Shown here one piece after another: positions 53,782 through 63,319 of a stretch of DNA of 64,000 nt. The notes beneath the pieces are model-generated. The model was not told the origin of the DNA and ran no database searches. It saw nothing but the letters and a program-made list of their open reading frames with translations. This DNA comes from Nostocoides sp. (lineage in GTDB: Bacteria > Actinomycetota > Actinomycetes > Actinomycetales > Dermatophilaceae), in NCBI GenBank assembly GCA_016716625.1, contig JADJVJ010000001.1:1240001-1304000 (forward strand). Reading direction: 5' to 3'. Position 1 is the stretch's first letter, and each line of letters begins with the position of its first letter. Position numbers and translations under genes: made by a program.

Positions 53782-54633
53782 ATGGCGACGGAAACCCTCT
53801 CCGAGGCCCCCAGGCTCGGCCCGATCTTCCTCAGGAGCGCCCTGGCCCGAGGCCCGCGGCCGCGGACCCTGCCCAACACCCGACTCGTTCTGAGCGATCA
53901 GGGCGTGGACCGGGCCCGGCTCGCCGACTATCAACGGCTCTGCGGCTTCCCCCTCGGGGATACCCTGCCGGCGACCTATCCGCACATCCTCGGCTTCGCG
54001 CTCCAGGCTGAGCTCATGGCCCGCCGCGACTTTCCGTTGCCGCTGGCCGGGCTGGTCCACCTGGCCAACAGCATCACCGTGCACCGCCGACTCACCGCGC
54101 AGGACGTGCTCACCCTCACCGTCTACGCCGAGGCGCTCGCCGAGCATCCCAAGGGCCGCACCGTCGACCTCGTCACCCTGGTCGACGTCGACGGCCACCG
54201 GGTCTGGGAGGGCCGCAGCACCTACCTCGCCCGCGGCACACCCCACCCGGACGCCCCGACGCGGGGGGAGCGCCCCGGCATACCCCGTTCTCCGGCTGCC
54301 GCGCACTGGCGCCTGGCGGGGGACCTGGGTCGCCGGTATGCCGCCGTGTCCGGTGACGTCAACCCCATCCACCTGCACCCGCTCACCGCGAAGCTGCTCG
54401 GGTTCCCACGGATGATCGCCCACGGGATGTGGAGCTACGCCCGCGTGCTCGCCGCGCTCGGACCCCTCACCTCCGGGCCCGGGACCTCGCAGGTGTGGTT
54501 CCTCAAGCCGATCTACCTGCCGAGCAGCGTCGATGTCCTCATCGCCAAGGACGCCGGCCACATCACCGCCGCGCTCCGCTCACCGCGCAGCCACGACACC
54601 GTGCATCTCGTGCTCAGGCACGAGCGAGCCTGA
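53782..54633 (+). CDS. MaoC-like (R)-specific enoyl-CoA hydratase/3-hydroxyacyl dehydratase, HtdX-like
   Basis: A 283-residue double-hotdog protein. The hydratase-2 motif SGDVNPIHLHPLTAKLLGF with catalytic Asp and His is near residue 190, followed by HGMWSYARVL. The N-terminal hotdog half lacks this motif. Together with the two upstream genes it can carry out hydration, oxidation and thiolysis of acyl-CoA chains, or the reverse. The ATG lies 1 base after the previous stop. The S9 peptidase gene ends 9 bases away, convergent. Confidence 0.9.
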   Translation: MATETLSEAPRLGPIFLRSALARGPRPRTLPNTRLVLSDQGVDRARLADYQRLCGFPLGDTLPATYPHILGFALQAELMARRDFPLPLAGLVHLANSITVHRRLTAQDVLTLTVYAEALAEHPKGRTVDLVTLVDVDGHRVWEGRSTYLARGTPHPDAPTRGERPGIPRSPAAAHWRLAGDLGRRYAAVSGDVNPIHLHPLTAKLLGFPRMIAHGMWSYARVLAALGPLTSGPGTSQVWFLKPIYLPSSVDVLIAKDAGHITAALRSPRSHDTVHLVLRHERA

Positions 54634-54642
54634 GGGAACGCC

Positions 54643-56490
54643 TCAGCTGCCGATAAGGCGCTGGTAGAAGGCGAGCTCGCGCTCCAGGCTGTCGATGATC
54701 GTGCTCGCCTGCCGGAACCCGTGCCCCTCACCCTCGTAGATGACGAGTTCGACGTCCTTGCCCACCGCCCGCATGGCCTCGGCCATGAGCTCGGCCTGAT
54801 TGGCCTGAACGACGAGGTCGTCGGCCCCCTGCAGGAGGAGCAGTTCGCCGTGAAGGTCGGCGACGTGGTGCACCGGTGAGCGTTCCAGATAGACCTCCCG
54901 GGCCTGCGGGTGCGGTCCGACCAGCCCGAGGGTGTACCGCGACTCGAACTTGTGGTCGTCGACGAGGAGTTGTTCGAGGTCGCTGATCCCGTAATACGAG
55001 GTGCCGCCCGCGAACACGCTCGTGCTCGTCAACGCCCGCAGGGTCGTATAACCGCCCGCGCTGCCACCCCGAATGAACGCCAGGTCAGGGTCGATCAGCC
55101 CGGCCTCGGCGAGCGACACCACCCCGCTGGCACAGTCGTCGATGTCGACGACGCCCCACTGCTCCCGCAGTCGTTCGCGGTAGGCCCGGCCGTAGCTCGT
55201 GCTGCCGCCGTGATTGACGTCGAGGACCGCGAACCCCCGGCTCGTCCAGAACTGGATCGGTCGGCGGTACGCCGTCTCGGTATGGCTCGTCGGCCCGCCG
55301 TGGACGATGACGAGGAGCGGCGGCGCGTCGTCGGTGGACTCCACCTCGGAGTTCGTCGGGGGGTAGTAGAAGCCGTGGGCGTCGAGCCCGGCGGTGTTGG
55401 TCCAGGATCGGGCCTGCGGGCGCGACAGGGTGCCCGGTTCGGCTCCCTCGGTGGGCCCGGCGAGCACCGTGAGCGACTCCGGCAGCCCATGGAGCGGGCC
55501 GCGGACGATCTGGGCCGCGCGGTCCTCGTGCCCGAGCCGCAGCAGGAGCTCCCCGTCGGCGACCTGGACGTGGCTCATCGAGGCCCCCTCGACCTCGAGC
55601 CGCGTGTGCTCACCGGTGTGGGCGTCGAGCACCCCGAGCCGGGGCAGGGCATCCTCGAACCACCGGAACAGGGCCCGATCCGAGTCCAGCGGGGTGAAGT
55701 CCACGAAGGAGAGCAACCACTGCGGGTCGGCGCAGTCCGCGGCAAACTCGTGAACCGGGGCGGCGACCCCGTCACGCACCCGCCAGAGGTTCCAGAACCC
55801 CGAGGCGTCGCTGACGAACCACAGCGTCCCGCACGGGGCGAAGTGCGGCTGGGCCACACTCACGCCCTCGCCCCCGGCGACGACGACGCCGTCGAGGACG
55901 AGCCGCGTGCTGTCCCAGGGCATGTTCGGGTGGTCCCACTCGATGTGCGCCATCGCCCCCGAGACCGGGCAGATCGCCGGCGTGGCGTAGAAGTCGGCAC
56001 CCGAGGCGATCACCGTGCCGAGGTGCTCGTTGGGGCCCTCGACGGCCAGAGCCACCAGGGTGTTCACCGGCTCCCCACCTGCGCGATGATCCTCACGGAC
56101 CGCGAAGACGGTGTCCCCGGACAGCACGAGGCCACCGAAGCGCACGGCCGCCTCCGGCGTGATGGGGGTCGGTTCTTCCCCCGCACGGACCCGGTGCACG
56201 CGACCGGTGGCGAAGTCGGAGAAGACGACCAGGCCGGCGCGCACGGCATACGCCCCGCCGCCGTACTCGTGGACCCGGGAGCGGACGTTGAACGGTGGTT
56301 CAGTGAGGTCGGCGACCTCGCCGGTGCCCCCATCCCGGCGGACCAGCACAACGCGACCGCGCTCCCACGGTCGCCCCTCCAGCCAGTAGGTGTCCGCACC
56401 GTCCGCGCGTGGCTCGTCCAGGCTCGGGCTCGCGACGGTGAGGGACTCGGCGGTGATCGGTGAGGGCCAGCGGCCCGGACGCAAACGCAT
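54643..56490 (-). CDS. Prolyl-oligopeptidase family (S9) serine peptidase
   Basis: A 615-residue cytoplasmic peptidase. Residues 1-370 form a beta-propeller-like domain that gates access. The alpha/beta-hydrolase domain carries LVIVHGGPTSHTE near residue 390, the nucleophile GGSAGGYTTLRAL near residue 475, the Asp in GADDLVVQAN near residue 560 and the His in EGEGHGFRQA near residue 592. It resembles acylaminoacyl-peptidase-like proteins. ATG at 56490 is 7 bases after TACGGT, suggesting a leaderless mRNA; the open frame extends further but without a start signal. Confidence 0.92.
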   Translation of the reverse strand: MRLRPGRWPSPITAESLTVASPSLDEPRADGADTYWLEGRPWERGRVVLVRRDGGTGEVADLTEPPFNVRSRVHEYGGGAYAVRAGLVVFSDFATGRVHRVRAGEEPTPITPEAAVRFGGLVLSGDTVFAVREDHRAGGEPVNTLVALAVEGPNEHLGTVIASGADFYATPAICPVSGAMAHIEWDHPNMPWDSTRLVLDGVVVAGGEGVSVAQPHFAPCGTLWFVSDASGFWNLWRVRDGVAAPVHEFAADCADPQWLLSFVDFTPLDSDRALFRWFEDALPRLGVLDAHTGEHTRLEVEGASMSHVQVADGELLLRLGHEDRAAQIVRGPLHGLPESLTVLAGPTEGAEPGTLSRPQARSWTNTAGLDAHGFYYPPTNSEVESTDDAPPLLVIVHGGPTSHTETAYRRPIQFWTSRGFAVLDVNHGGSTSYGRAYRERLREQWGVVDIDDCASGVVSLAEAGLIDPDLAFIRGGSAGGYTTLRALTSTSVFAGGTSYYGISDLEQLLVDDHKFESRYTLGLVGPHPQAREVYLERSPVHHVADLHGELLLLQGADDLVVQANQAELMAEAMRAVGKDVELVIYEGEGHGFRQASTIIDSLERELAFYQRLIGS

Positions 56491-56597
56491 AGGCACCACC
56501 GTATGTCGTGTGCCCGCCTCACGTCTCCCGCGTAGTCTGGTCCCCGCACGCGGCGAAAGGCCGCGGGCTCCACCCACGCACCAGGAGAGCATCGGCC

Positions 56598-58577
56598 ATG
56601 TCTGCCCAGATCACCCTTCACGTCGCCGGAGACGAGCGATCGGTGGCGGCGCAGACCACGGCGGCCGAGCTCTTCGAGGGGCGCCGTGAGGTGATTGTCG
56701 CGCGGGTCAACGGCGAACTGCGGGACCTCGCCCACGTCCTCGCCGACGGGGATGTCGTCGAACCCGTGGACATGCACTCCGAGGACGGGTTGTCCGTGCT
56801 GCGGCACTCGTGCGCCCACGTGCTCGCCCAGGCGGTCCAGCAGGTCAACCCCCGCGCCAAGCTCGGCATCGGGCCCCCCATTCGGGACGGGTTCTACTAC
56901 GACTTCGACGTCGCCGAGCCGTTCACCCCGGAGGACCTCAAGGCCCTCGAGAAGGTCATGCAGCGGATCATCAACGAGGGCCAAACCTTCGTGCGGCGCG
57001 AGGTCTCCGATGAGGATGCCTTGGCCGAGTTGGCCGCCGAGCCGTACAAGTGCGAGCTCATCTCGCTCAAGGGCGCGGCCTCCGAGGATGCGGCCGAGGG
57101 GGCCTCGGTCGAGGTCGGCGGGGCGCAGCTGACCATCTACGACAACCTCCGCCGGGACGGCAGCCGCGCTTGGGGTGACCTCTGCCGGGGGCCGCACATT
57201 CCCACCACCAAGCTGCTCGGCAACGCGTTCAAGGTGATGCGCTCGGCCGCCGCCTACTGGCGCGGCGACCAGGCCAACCAGCAGTTGCAGCGCGTGTATG
57301 GCACCGCCTGGCCGAGCAAGGACGAGCTCACGGCATACCTGAACCGGCTCGCCGAGGCCGAGAAGCGCGACCATCGCAAACTGGGCGTCGAGCTCGACCT
57401 GTTCTCCTTCCCCGACGAGCTCGGCTCCGGGTTGGTCGTCTTCCACCCCAAGGGTGGAGTGGTCAAGCGGGAGATGGAGGACTACGTCCGGCGGCGGCAC
57501 ATCGAGGAAGGCTTCGACTACGTCGGCACCCCGCACATCACCAAGGAGGGGCTGTACCACACCTCCGGGCACCTGCCCTATTTTGCGGACACGATGTTCC
57601 CCCCGATGGAGTTCGAGGGCTCGAACTATTACGTCAAGCCGATGAACTGCCCCATGCACAACCTCATCTATCGCTCCCGTGGCCGGTCCTACCGTGACCT
57701 GCCGATGCGGCTCTTCGAGTTCGGGTCGGTCTACCGGTACGAAAAGTCCGGGGTCATCCACGGCCTGACCCGAGTGCGTGGGCTCACCCAGGACGACTCG
57801 CACTCCTATGTCACCAAGGAGCAAGCGCCTGCCGAGATCGCCCATCTCCTTCACTTCGTCCTCTCCCTGCTGCGGGACTTCGGGCTGACCGACTTCTATC
57901 TCGAACTCTCCACTCGGGACGACAAGAAGAAGGACAAGTTCGTCGGCTCGGACGAGGACTGGGCGGAGGCCACGAGCATCCTGCAAGAGGTGGCGCTGGC
58001 CTCCGGGCTGGAGCTCGTCCCGGATCCGGGCGGGGCGGCCTACTACGGCCCGAAGATCTCCGTGCAGGCCCGGGACGCCATTGGGCGCACCTGGCAGATG
58101 TCGACCATCCAGTACGACTTCAACCAGCCGGCCCGCTTCGGCCTGGAGTACCAGGCCGCGGACGGATCGCGGCAGCAGCCGGTGATGATCCATTCGGCGA
58201 AGTTCGGTTCCCTGGAGCGCTTCTTCGGGGTCCTCGTCGAGCACTATGCCGGTGCGTTCCCGGTGTGGCTGTCGCCCGTGCAGGTGCTCGGAGTGCCGGT
58301 GGCCGAGGAGTTCGAGCCCTACCTGCGCGGTGTCCTCGACCAGTTCGCCGCGGCCGGGATCCGGGTCGAGCTGGACGGCTCCGATGACCGGTTCCCCAAG
58401 AAGATCCGCAACGCGAGCAAGTCCAAGAGCCCGTACATCCTCATCGCCGGCGGCGAGGACCAGGCCGCCGGGACCATCTCGTTCCGGCACCGGGACGGCT
58501 CCCAGGAGAATGGTGTGAGCATCGAGGACGCCATCACCAAGGTGCGTTCCGCGATCGATGCCAAGGCTCAGGTGTGA
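56598..58577 (+). CDS. thrS: Threonyl-tRNA synthetase
   Basis: A 659-residue class II synthetase. TGS domain at residues 1-60, editing domain with HSCAHVLAQAVQQV near residue 74, catalytic core with the zinc-site VKPMNCPMHNL near residue 350, motif 2 LFEFGSVYRYEKSG near residue 375, motif 3 GSLERFFGVLVEHYAG near residue 538, and an anticodon-binding domain at the end. The ATG has GGAGAG upstream; TAGTCT at 56535-56540 is a possible -10 box. No T-box leader is seen. Confidence 0.97.
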   Translation: MSAQITLHVAGDERSVAAQTTAAELFEGRREVIVARVNGELRDLAHVLADGDVVEPVDMHSEDGLSVLRHSCAHVLAQAVQQVNPRAKLGIGPPIRDGFYYDFDVAEPFTPEDLKALEKVMQRIINEGQTFVRREVSDEDALAELAAEPYKCELISLKGAASEDAAEGASVEVGGAQLTIYDNLRRDGSRAWGDLCRGPHIPTTKLLGNAFKVMRSAAAYWRGDQANQQLQRVYGTAWPSKDELTAYLNRLAEAEKRDHRKLGVELDLFSFPDELGSGLVVFHPKGGVVKREMEDYVRRRHIEEGFDYVGTPHITKEGLYHTSGHLPYFADTMFPPMEFEGSNYYVKPMNCPMHNLIYRSRGRSYRDLPMRLFEFGSVYRYEKSGVIHGLTRVRGLTQDDSHSYVTKEQAPAEIAHLLHFVLSLLRDFGLTDFYLELSTRDDKKKDKFVGSDEDWAEATSILQEVALASGLELVPDPGGAAYYGPKISVQARDAIGRTWQMSTIQYDFNQPARFGLEYQAADGSRQQPVMIHSAKFGSLERFFGVLVEHYAGAFPVWLSPVQVLGVPVAEEFEPYLRGVLDQFAAAGIRVELDGSDDRFPKKIRNASKSKSPYILIAGGEDQAAGTISFRHRDGSQENGVSIEDAITKVRSAIDAKAQV

Positions 58578-58857
58578 GGGTCGACGGCCGAGAAACCCCG
58601 TAGGTCACACCGGTCACGCGACACGCCGACGACACGCCGACCGCGCGAATTACAGTCTGGGAGTTCGCTCCTAGCGCTTGCACTGCGTCCCCGGCCGGGA
58701 TAGAAATAGATCACTCCAAAGGTTCGCCGGAGGAGGGACCACGAGAAGGTCGACCAGCACGCGAAGGGCCTCGGCCCGGAGCACGAACCCGGTGATGCGG
58801 GGGCGGCGGTCGAAGGATATCGAGGGTCAGAATCGGAGCATCACGCCGACTCGACAC
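58578..58857 (+). other. Structured non-coding stretch between thrS and HIT, possible small RNA
   Basis: This 280-base stretch has no convincing gene. It contains TACAGT (58651-58656), a GGAG-TTCG-CTCC tetraloop hairpin (58660-58671), a GGGCC/GGCCC hairpin near 58770, a GGAGGAGG block near 58730 and ends in a strong terminator. The mix of a promoter-like box, compact hairpins and terminator fits a small RNA, or a long 3' UTR of thrS. One frame stays open but lacks a start codon. Confidence 0.35.
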
Positions 58858-58890
58858 GAGGCCCCGGGAACTCATACTTCCCGGGGCCTC
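58858..58890 (+). terminator. Hairpin terminator downstream of thrS
   Basis: GAGGCCCCGGGAA (58858-58870) pairs perfectly with TTCCCGGGGCCTC (58878-58890) around a 7-base loop. It lies 280 bases after thrS and 82 before the HIT gene. Confidence 0.8.
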
Positions 58891-58972
58891 ACCTATGTGC
58901 CCGGATCGCCTCTGCCCAGCGGGGCAGCCCATGGGCGGCGCCCCCACGGCGAACGCCCTAAGATCGACAGCC

Positions 58973-59512
58973 ATGGCGACCCCCGAGCGCGCAGCCGATT
59001 TCGCCGGCTCCCCGGATGCCTTCGAACGGCTCTGGACCCCGCACCGGATGGTCTACATCGACGGGGATCGTCCGAGCGCCGAGGCCGGCGAGGGCTGCCC
59101 CTTCTGTGCCGCGCCGGCGCGCACCGACGCCGAGGGTCTCATCGTTGCCCGCGGCCGGCTCTGTTACGTCGTGCTCAACCTCTACCCGTACAACCCCGGG
59201 CATGCCCTCATCTGTCCCTACCGGCACGTGGCCCGCTACCTCGACCTCACCGCGCCCGAACTCGAGGAGTTCACCGAACTCACCAGGGCCACTATCCAGG
59301 CGCTGGAGAGCGCGTCCTCCCCGATGGGCTTCAACGTCGGCATGAACCAGGGCGCGGTCGCCGGGGCCGGGGTCCAGGCCCACCTGCACCAGCACGTCGT
59401 GCCCCGTTGGGGAGGGGACAGCAACTTCCTGCCGGTGATCGCCCAGACCAAGGCTCTACCGGCCCTGCTCGAGGATGTCCGATCCCGTCTCCAGGCGGCC
59501 TGGCCCGGCTAA
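58973..59512 (+). CDS. HIT-family hydrolase/phosphorylase (Ap4A phosphorylase-like)
   Basis: A 179-residue HIT protein. The histidine triad HLHQHVVPRW is near residue 137, and CPFC with further residues near residue 43 may bind zinc. It resembles Rv2613c, an Ap4A phosphorylase encoded between thrS and pgsA in mycobacteria, a fitting neighbour because aminoacyl-tRNA synthetases generate Ap4A. TAAGAT lies 8 bases before the ATG. Confidence 0.9.
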   Translation: MATPERAADFAGSPDAFERLWTPHRMVYIDGDRPSAEAGEGCPFCAAPARTDAEGLIVARGRLCYVVLNLYPYNPGHALICPYRHVARYLDLTAPELEEFTELTRATIQALESASSPMGFNVGMNQGAVAGAGVQAHLHQHVVPRWGGDSNFLPVIAQTKALPALLEDVRSRLQAAWPG

Positions 59513-59539
59513 GTCCATCCGGGTATGCCGTGAGCCGGC

Positions 59540-61654
59540 TCAGGCGTGCTTAGCGGTGGAGAGGTGGTCCTTGACGAGCCGCTCGGGGAGCATCTCGTAC
59601 CCGGAGAGCTCCCGGCGGAAGGTGCCCGTCCCGTGCGCCAGCGAGCGCAAGGAGATGGCGTAGTCGAGAAGTTCGAGCTGCGGGATGAGGGCGGTGAGGA
59701 CCGAGCGGCCCTCCTCACCCTCGGCCGGGGCGGAGCCGACGATCTGCCCGCGCCGGGTGCTCACGTCCGTCATCACCGCACCGAGGTAGTCGTCGTCCAC
59801 CGTGACCAGCACGGTGTCGATGGGTTCGAGCAGGCCCATGGTCGCCGGCGAGGCCATCTCGCGCAGGGCGAGGGCGGCCGCCGTCTGGAAGGCCATATCC
59901 GAGGAGTCCACTGAGTGTGCCTTGCCGTCATGAAGGGTCACCTTGACATCGACCACCGGCCATCCCGCGAGCAGGCCCTTGTCGAGCTGCATGTGGGCGC
60001 CCTTCTCTACCGAACCGATGAACTGGCGGGGCACCGCCCCACCGACGACAACCTCGTGGAACTCGTTGCCGGTGCCCCGAGGCAGCGGCTCCATGGTGAG
60101 GTCGACGACGGCGAACTGGCCATGTCCACCGGACTGCTTCACGTGCCGGCCCTTGGCCTGGGCCTTGGTGATCGCTGTCTCCTTGAGCGCCACCCGGACC
60201 GGGACCCGGGAGACGTCCACGCCGAAACGGGCCTTGAGCCGGCTGAGGATGAGGTCGAGGTGAGCCGGGCCGGTCGTCCAGAGGACCACCTGGCCGGTGC
60301 CGGGGTCGTGCTCGATCCGCAGCGAGGGGTCCTCGGCCGCGAGCTCGCGGAAGGCCACCGGCATCTTGTCCTCGTCGGCTCGCGTGGCCGGAGCCACCGC
60401 CGCCGGGAGGAGGGCATCCGGCAGGGCCCACGGGGTCACCAGGAGCGGGTTCGCCGGGTCCGAGAGCGTGTCCGAGGTCTGGGCCGCGGAGAGCTTGGAG
60501 ACCACGACGATCTCGCCCGCGATCGCCTCGGTCTTACCGAGCAGCTCGCCGTCGAACGGGGCCGAGATGGCGCCCGGCCGCTGGTCCTCGTCATGCGGTC
60601 CGTGGCCCTCCCCGGCTCCACCGCCGACCAGTTCGAGGTGTCCGGAGATGTGCACCGTACGGTCATGCCGGAAGACACCGGAAAACACCCGGACCAGCGA
60701 GAGATGCCCGACATACGCATCGCTCTGGGTGTGGACGACCTCGGCGACGAGCGGACCGTCCTTGTCGGCGGAGATCTCGACCTCGCTGTGTCCATCCAGG
60801 GTGGTCACCCGGGGGAGGGGGTGCAGTCCGGGGTGCGGGAAGGCCTTGGCGACCATGTGCAGCAGGACCTTCACCCCGGTGCCGTTCTCCGCGGACACCG
60901 GCAGAACCGGGTGGAACGAGCCGTGCGCGACCGCCGTGAGCAGGTCGCGCTCGAGGGTGTCAAAGTCGAGCTGCTCTCCGGAGAGGTAGCGCTCCATGAG
61001 GCTGTCGTCCTCGGACTCCTCGATGATTCCCTCGATGAGGCTGCCTTGGTAGGTGTCGAAGACATCGGCATGCTCGGACTCGGCCTGGCGCACGGTCCGG
61101 TCCCCGCCGCCGCTGTAGTCGTGGATCTCGCCGAGGAGCAGATCGGCGATCGAGGACACCGCCCCCGCAGAACCGGCCACCGGCACTCCGAGCGGCTGGA
61201 CGCCGCTACCGAAGTGGGCCTGGCAGTCCTCAAGGGTGGCCGCGAAGTCGGCGTCCCGGGCGTCCAACTGGGTGATCACCACCGCGCGGGGCATTCCCAC
61301 GACCGCACACTCGTGCCAGAGGGCGCGGGTCGCGGCATCGACACCGTCCGCGGCCGAGACCACGAAGAGGGCGGCATCCGCCGCGCGCAATCCGGCGCGG
61401 ACGTCACCGACAAAGTCGGGGTTGCCGGGGGCGTCGATGAGGGTGATGACGACGCCGTCGCCGGGGACCGTGGCTGCGCGCAGACCGGTCGAGGACTCAT
61501 GGATCCCACGGGCTGCCTTACCCGGCACCAGGGCGTCGACGATGTGGTCGAAAAGGCGAGACTTCCCCGACCCGGTCGGCCCGACGAGGACGACATTGCG
61601 GATGCTCTCGGTGGAGCGGACGACGGGGGCCTGGGTCGGTGAATTGCCACTCAT
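59540..61654 (-). CDS. Elongation factor G-like protein EF-G2
   Basis: A 704-residue translational-GTPase paralogue with full EF-G domain layout. The P-loop is VGPTGSGKSRLFDH instead of the canonical GHVDHGK type, G3 is DAPGNPDF, and the G4 position reads ITQLDARDAD rather than NKxD, so guanine specificity may be weakened. Domain IV (GHGQFAVVDLTMEPL) and domain V follow. It is probably not the housekeeping EF-G. The family function is unresolved; ribosome-linked GTP hydrolysis without translocation has been described for mycobacterial EF-G2. ATG at 61654 gives the expected N-terminus. Confidence 0.9.
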   Translation of the reverse strand: MSGNSPTQAPVVRSTESIRNVVLVGPTGSGKSRLFDHIVDALVPGKAARGIHESSTGLRAATVPGDGVVITLIDAPGNPDFVGDVRAGLRAADAALFVVSAADGVDAATRALWHECAVVGMPRAVVITQLDARDADFAATLEDCQAHFGSGVQPLGVPVAGSAGAVSSIADLLLGEIHDYSGGGDRTVRQAESEHADVFDTYQGSLIEGIIEESEDDSLMERYLSGEQLDFDTLERDLLTAVAHGSFHPVLPVSAENGTGVKVLLHMVAKAFPHPGLHPLPRVTTLDGHSEVEISADKDGPLVAEVVHTQSDAYVGHLSLVRVFSGVFRHDRTVHISGHLELVGGGAGEGHGPHDEDQRPGAISAPFDGELLGKTEAIAGEIVVVSKLSAAQTSDTLSDPANPLLVTPWALPDALLPAAVAPATRADEDKMPVAFRELAAEDPSLRIEHDPGTGQVVLWTTGPAHLDLILSRLKARFGVDVSRVPVRVALKETAITKAQAKGRHVKQSGGHGQFAVVDLTMEPLPRGTGNEFHEVVVGGAVPRQFIGSVEKGAHMQLDKGLLAGWPVVDVKVTLHDGKAHSVDSSDMAFQTAAALALREMASPATMGLLEPIDTVLVTVDDDYLGAVMTDVSTRRGQIVGSAPAEGEEGRSVLTALIPQLELLDYAISLRSLAHGTGTFRRELSGYEMLPERLVKDHLSTAKHA

Positions 61655-61751
61655 GGCCCCTACATTTGTCCGTTTGGCCGCGCGACACAAGCCAGCTCAC
61701 CGGCGCGTGGCCGAAGGGCTGGCGCGCCGTGGACATTAGGCTGGCTCCACC

Positions 61752-62363
61752 ATGCTCAACCGATACGCCAGAGCCTTCTTCGGGAAGCTCTTCTCGCCGC
61801 TCGCCTCGGTGCTGCTCCGGCTCGGGGTGAGCCCCGACATTGTCACGATTATCGGGACCGTGGGGGTGTGCGCGGCGGCGCTGTGGTTCTATCCGCGGGG
61901 AGAGTTCCTCGTGGGCACCCTCGTCATCACCCTGTTCGTCTTCTCCGACACCCTCGACGGGGTCATGGCCCGGCGCTCCGGCCGCTCCAGCCTGTGGGGC
62001 GCTTATCTGGACTCCACCCTCGACCGGGTCGCCGATGCGGCCATCTTCGGGGGACTGGTCCTCTGGTATGCCGGCGACGGCCGCAACGCGACGATGGCCG
62101 CCCTGGCCCTGGCGTGCCTCATCCTCGGCAGCGTGGTGTCCTACTCCAAGGCGCGCGCCGAGGGCTTGGGAATGACCGCCAACGTCGGCATCGCCGAACG
62201 AGCCGAGCGGCTCGTCGCCGTCCTCGTGGCGACCGGGCTCGCCGGCTGGTTCCTGCCGCAGATCGTTCTCGGCATCGTCCTGGGGCTGCTTGCCGTCGCG
62301 AGCCTGGTCACCGTCATCCAGCGCATGCTCGAAGTGCGGCGCCAGGCCTTGGAGCCTGCGTGA
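61752..62363 (+). CDS. pgsA: CDP-alcohol phosphatidyltransferase (phosphatidylinositol-phosphate synthase)
   Basis: A 203-residue integral membrane enzyme with about six helices. The CDP-alcohol motif is complete: SDTLDGVMARRSGRSS with G and two more Asp in WGAYLDSTLDRVAD, starting near residue 65. In Actinobacteria it couples CDP-diacylglycerol with inositol-3-phosphate; the location before patA and pimA supports this over cardiolipin or phosphatidylglycerol synthesis. First gene of the PIM operon; its stop overlaps patA (GTGA). TAGGCT is 9 bases before the ATG. Confidence 0.93.
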   Translation: MLNRYARAFFGKLFSPLASVLLRLGVSPDIVTIIGTVGVCAAALWFYPRGEFLVGTLVITLFVFSDTLDGVMARRSGRSSLWGAYLDSTLDRVADAAIFGGLVLWYAGDGRNATMAALALACLILGSVVSYSKARAEGLGMTANVGIAERAERLVAVLVATGLAGWFLPQIVLGIVLGLLAVASLVTVIQRMLEVRRQALEPA

Positions 62364-63319
62364 GCGGCGTCGAGGCCGATCTGCGGAACGCGCTCACCCT
62401 GGCCGGGTTCCGCGTCGGCTGGGCTGGGCTGCGCTTCCTCCCGGAGCGGGCGGCATACCGGCTCTTCGACACGGCTGCGGACCTGCTGCACGCTCGCGGC
62501 GGAACCCGGCAGCTTCGCGCGAACTACGCGCGGGTGCGGCCGGACCTCGGTCCCGACGAGCTCGACCGGCTCACCCGGCAGGGGGCCCGGGCCGCGCTGC
62601 GTTACTACTGTGAGGCCTTTCGCCTGCCGGGCCTTGCCCCCTCGGACGTCCTGGAACGGGTCCGCGTCGTCGGCGACGCCCCGATCCGGGCGACCCTCGC
62701 CGAGGGCGGCTCGGTCGTCGGGTTCCTCGGGCACCTCGGCAACTGGGACCTCGCCGGCGCCTGGGGCGCGCTCGAGCTCGGGCCGGTGACCACCGTCGCC
62801 GAACGGTTGGAACCCGAGGCGATGTATGCCGAGTTCCTCGCCTTCCGTGAGGGCCTCGGGTTGACGATCCATCCGTTGACCGGGGGCGGCGACGTGTTCA
62901 CCCTGCTGCGCCAGGCCGCCCGCGGGCCGGGGATCATCCCGCTGCTCGCGGACCGCGACCTGACCCGGCGCGGCATCACCGTCAACCTGTGCGGGCACCC
63001 GGCCCGGGTCGCCGTCGGCCCGGCAGCGTTGGCCCTGGCCGAAGGGCGGCCGCTGCACCCGATCACCATCGCCCACGAGGAACGTGGCCGTCCCGGATCC
63101 GGGCGATGGGGCATCCGCATCACCTTCCACGAGGCCGTGCCCGTCCCCTCAGGCGGGACCACGCACGACAAAGTGGCCTCGATGACCCAGGGTTGCGTCG
63201 ATGCCCTCGGGGCCGTCATCGCCGCCGACCCGACCCAGTGGCACATGATGCAGAAGGTCTTCGTCGCCGACCTAGACCCGGACCGGCTCGCCCGAGCAGA
63301 GGCCGGTGAGCGCTCGTGA
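62360..63319 (+). CDS. patA: Phosphatidylinositol mannoside acyltransferase
   Basis: A 319-residue lysophospholipid-type acyltransferase of the LpxL/HtrB family. The HxxxxD motif is GHLGNWDLAGA near residue 124, with LLADRDLTRRG near residue 195. It acylates the mannose of PIM at the inner face of the membrane. GTG at 62360 overlaps pgsA and its end overlaps pimA by GTGA, so the three steps are translationally coupled. An open frame upstream lies within pgsA in another phase. Confidence 0.92.
   Translation: MSGVEADLRNALTLAGFRVGWAGLRFLPERAAYRLFDTAADLLHARGGTRQLRANYARVRPDLGPDELDRLTRQGARAALRYYCEAFRLPGLAPSDVLERVRVVGDAPIRATLAEGGSVVGFLGHLGNWDLAGAWGALELGPVTTVAERLEPEAMYAEFLAFREGLGLTIHPLTGGGDVFTLLRQAARGPGIIPLLADRDLTRRGITVNLCGHPARVAVGPAALALAEGRPLHPITIAHEERGRPGSGRWGIRITFHEAVPVPSGGTTHDKVASMTQGCVDALGAVIAADPTQWHMMQKVFVADLDPDRLARAEAGERS

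Noticed and set aside
56490..56597. T-box riboswitch before thrS
   Set aside because: No T-box core sequence or specifier hairpin; a promoter-like box and a short leader are enough.
58678..58972. Small protein gene between thrS and HIT
   Set aside because: An open frame reading EKVDQHAKGLGPEHEP looks plausible but has no start codon after the purine-rich site, and the long frame at 58678 is a shadow of the HIT gene.
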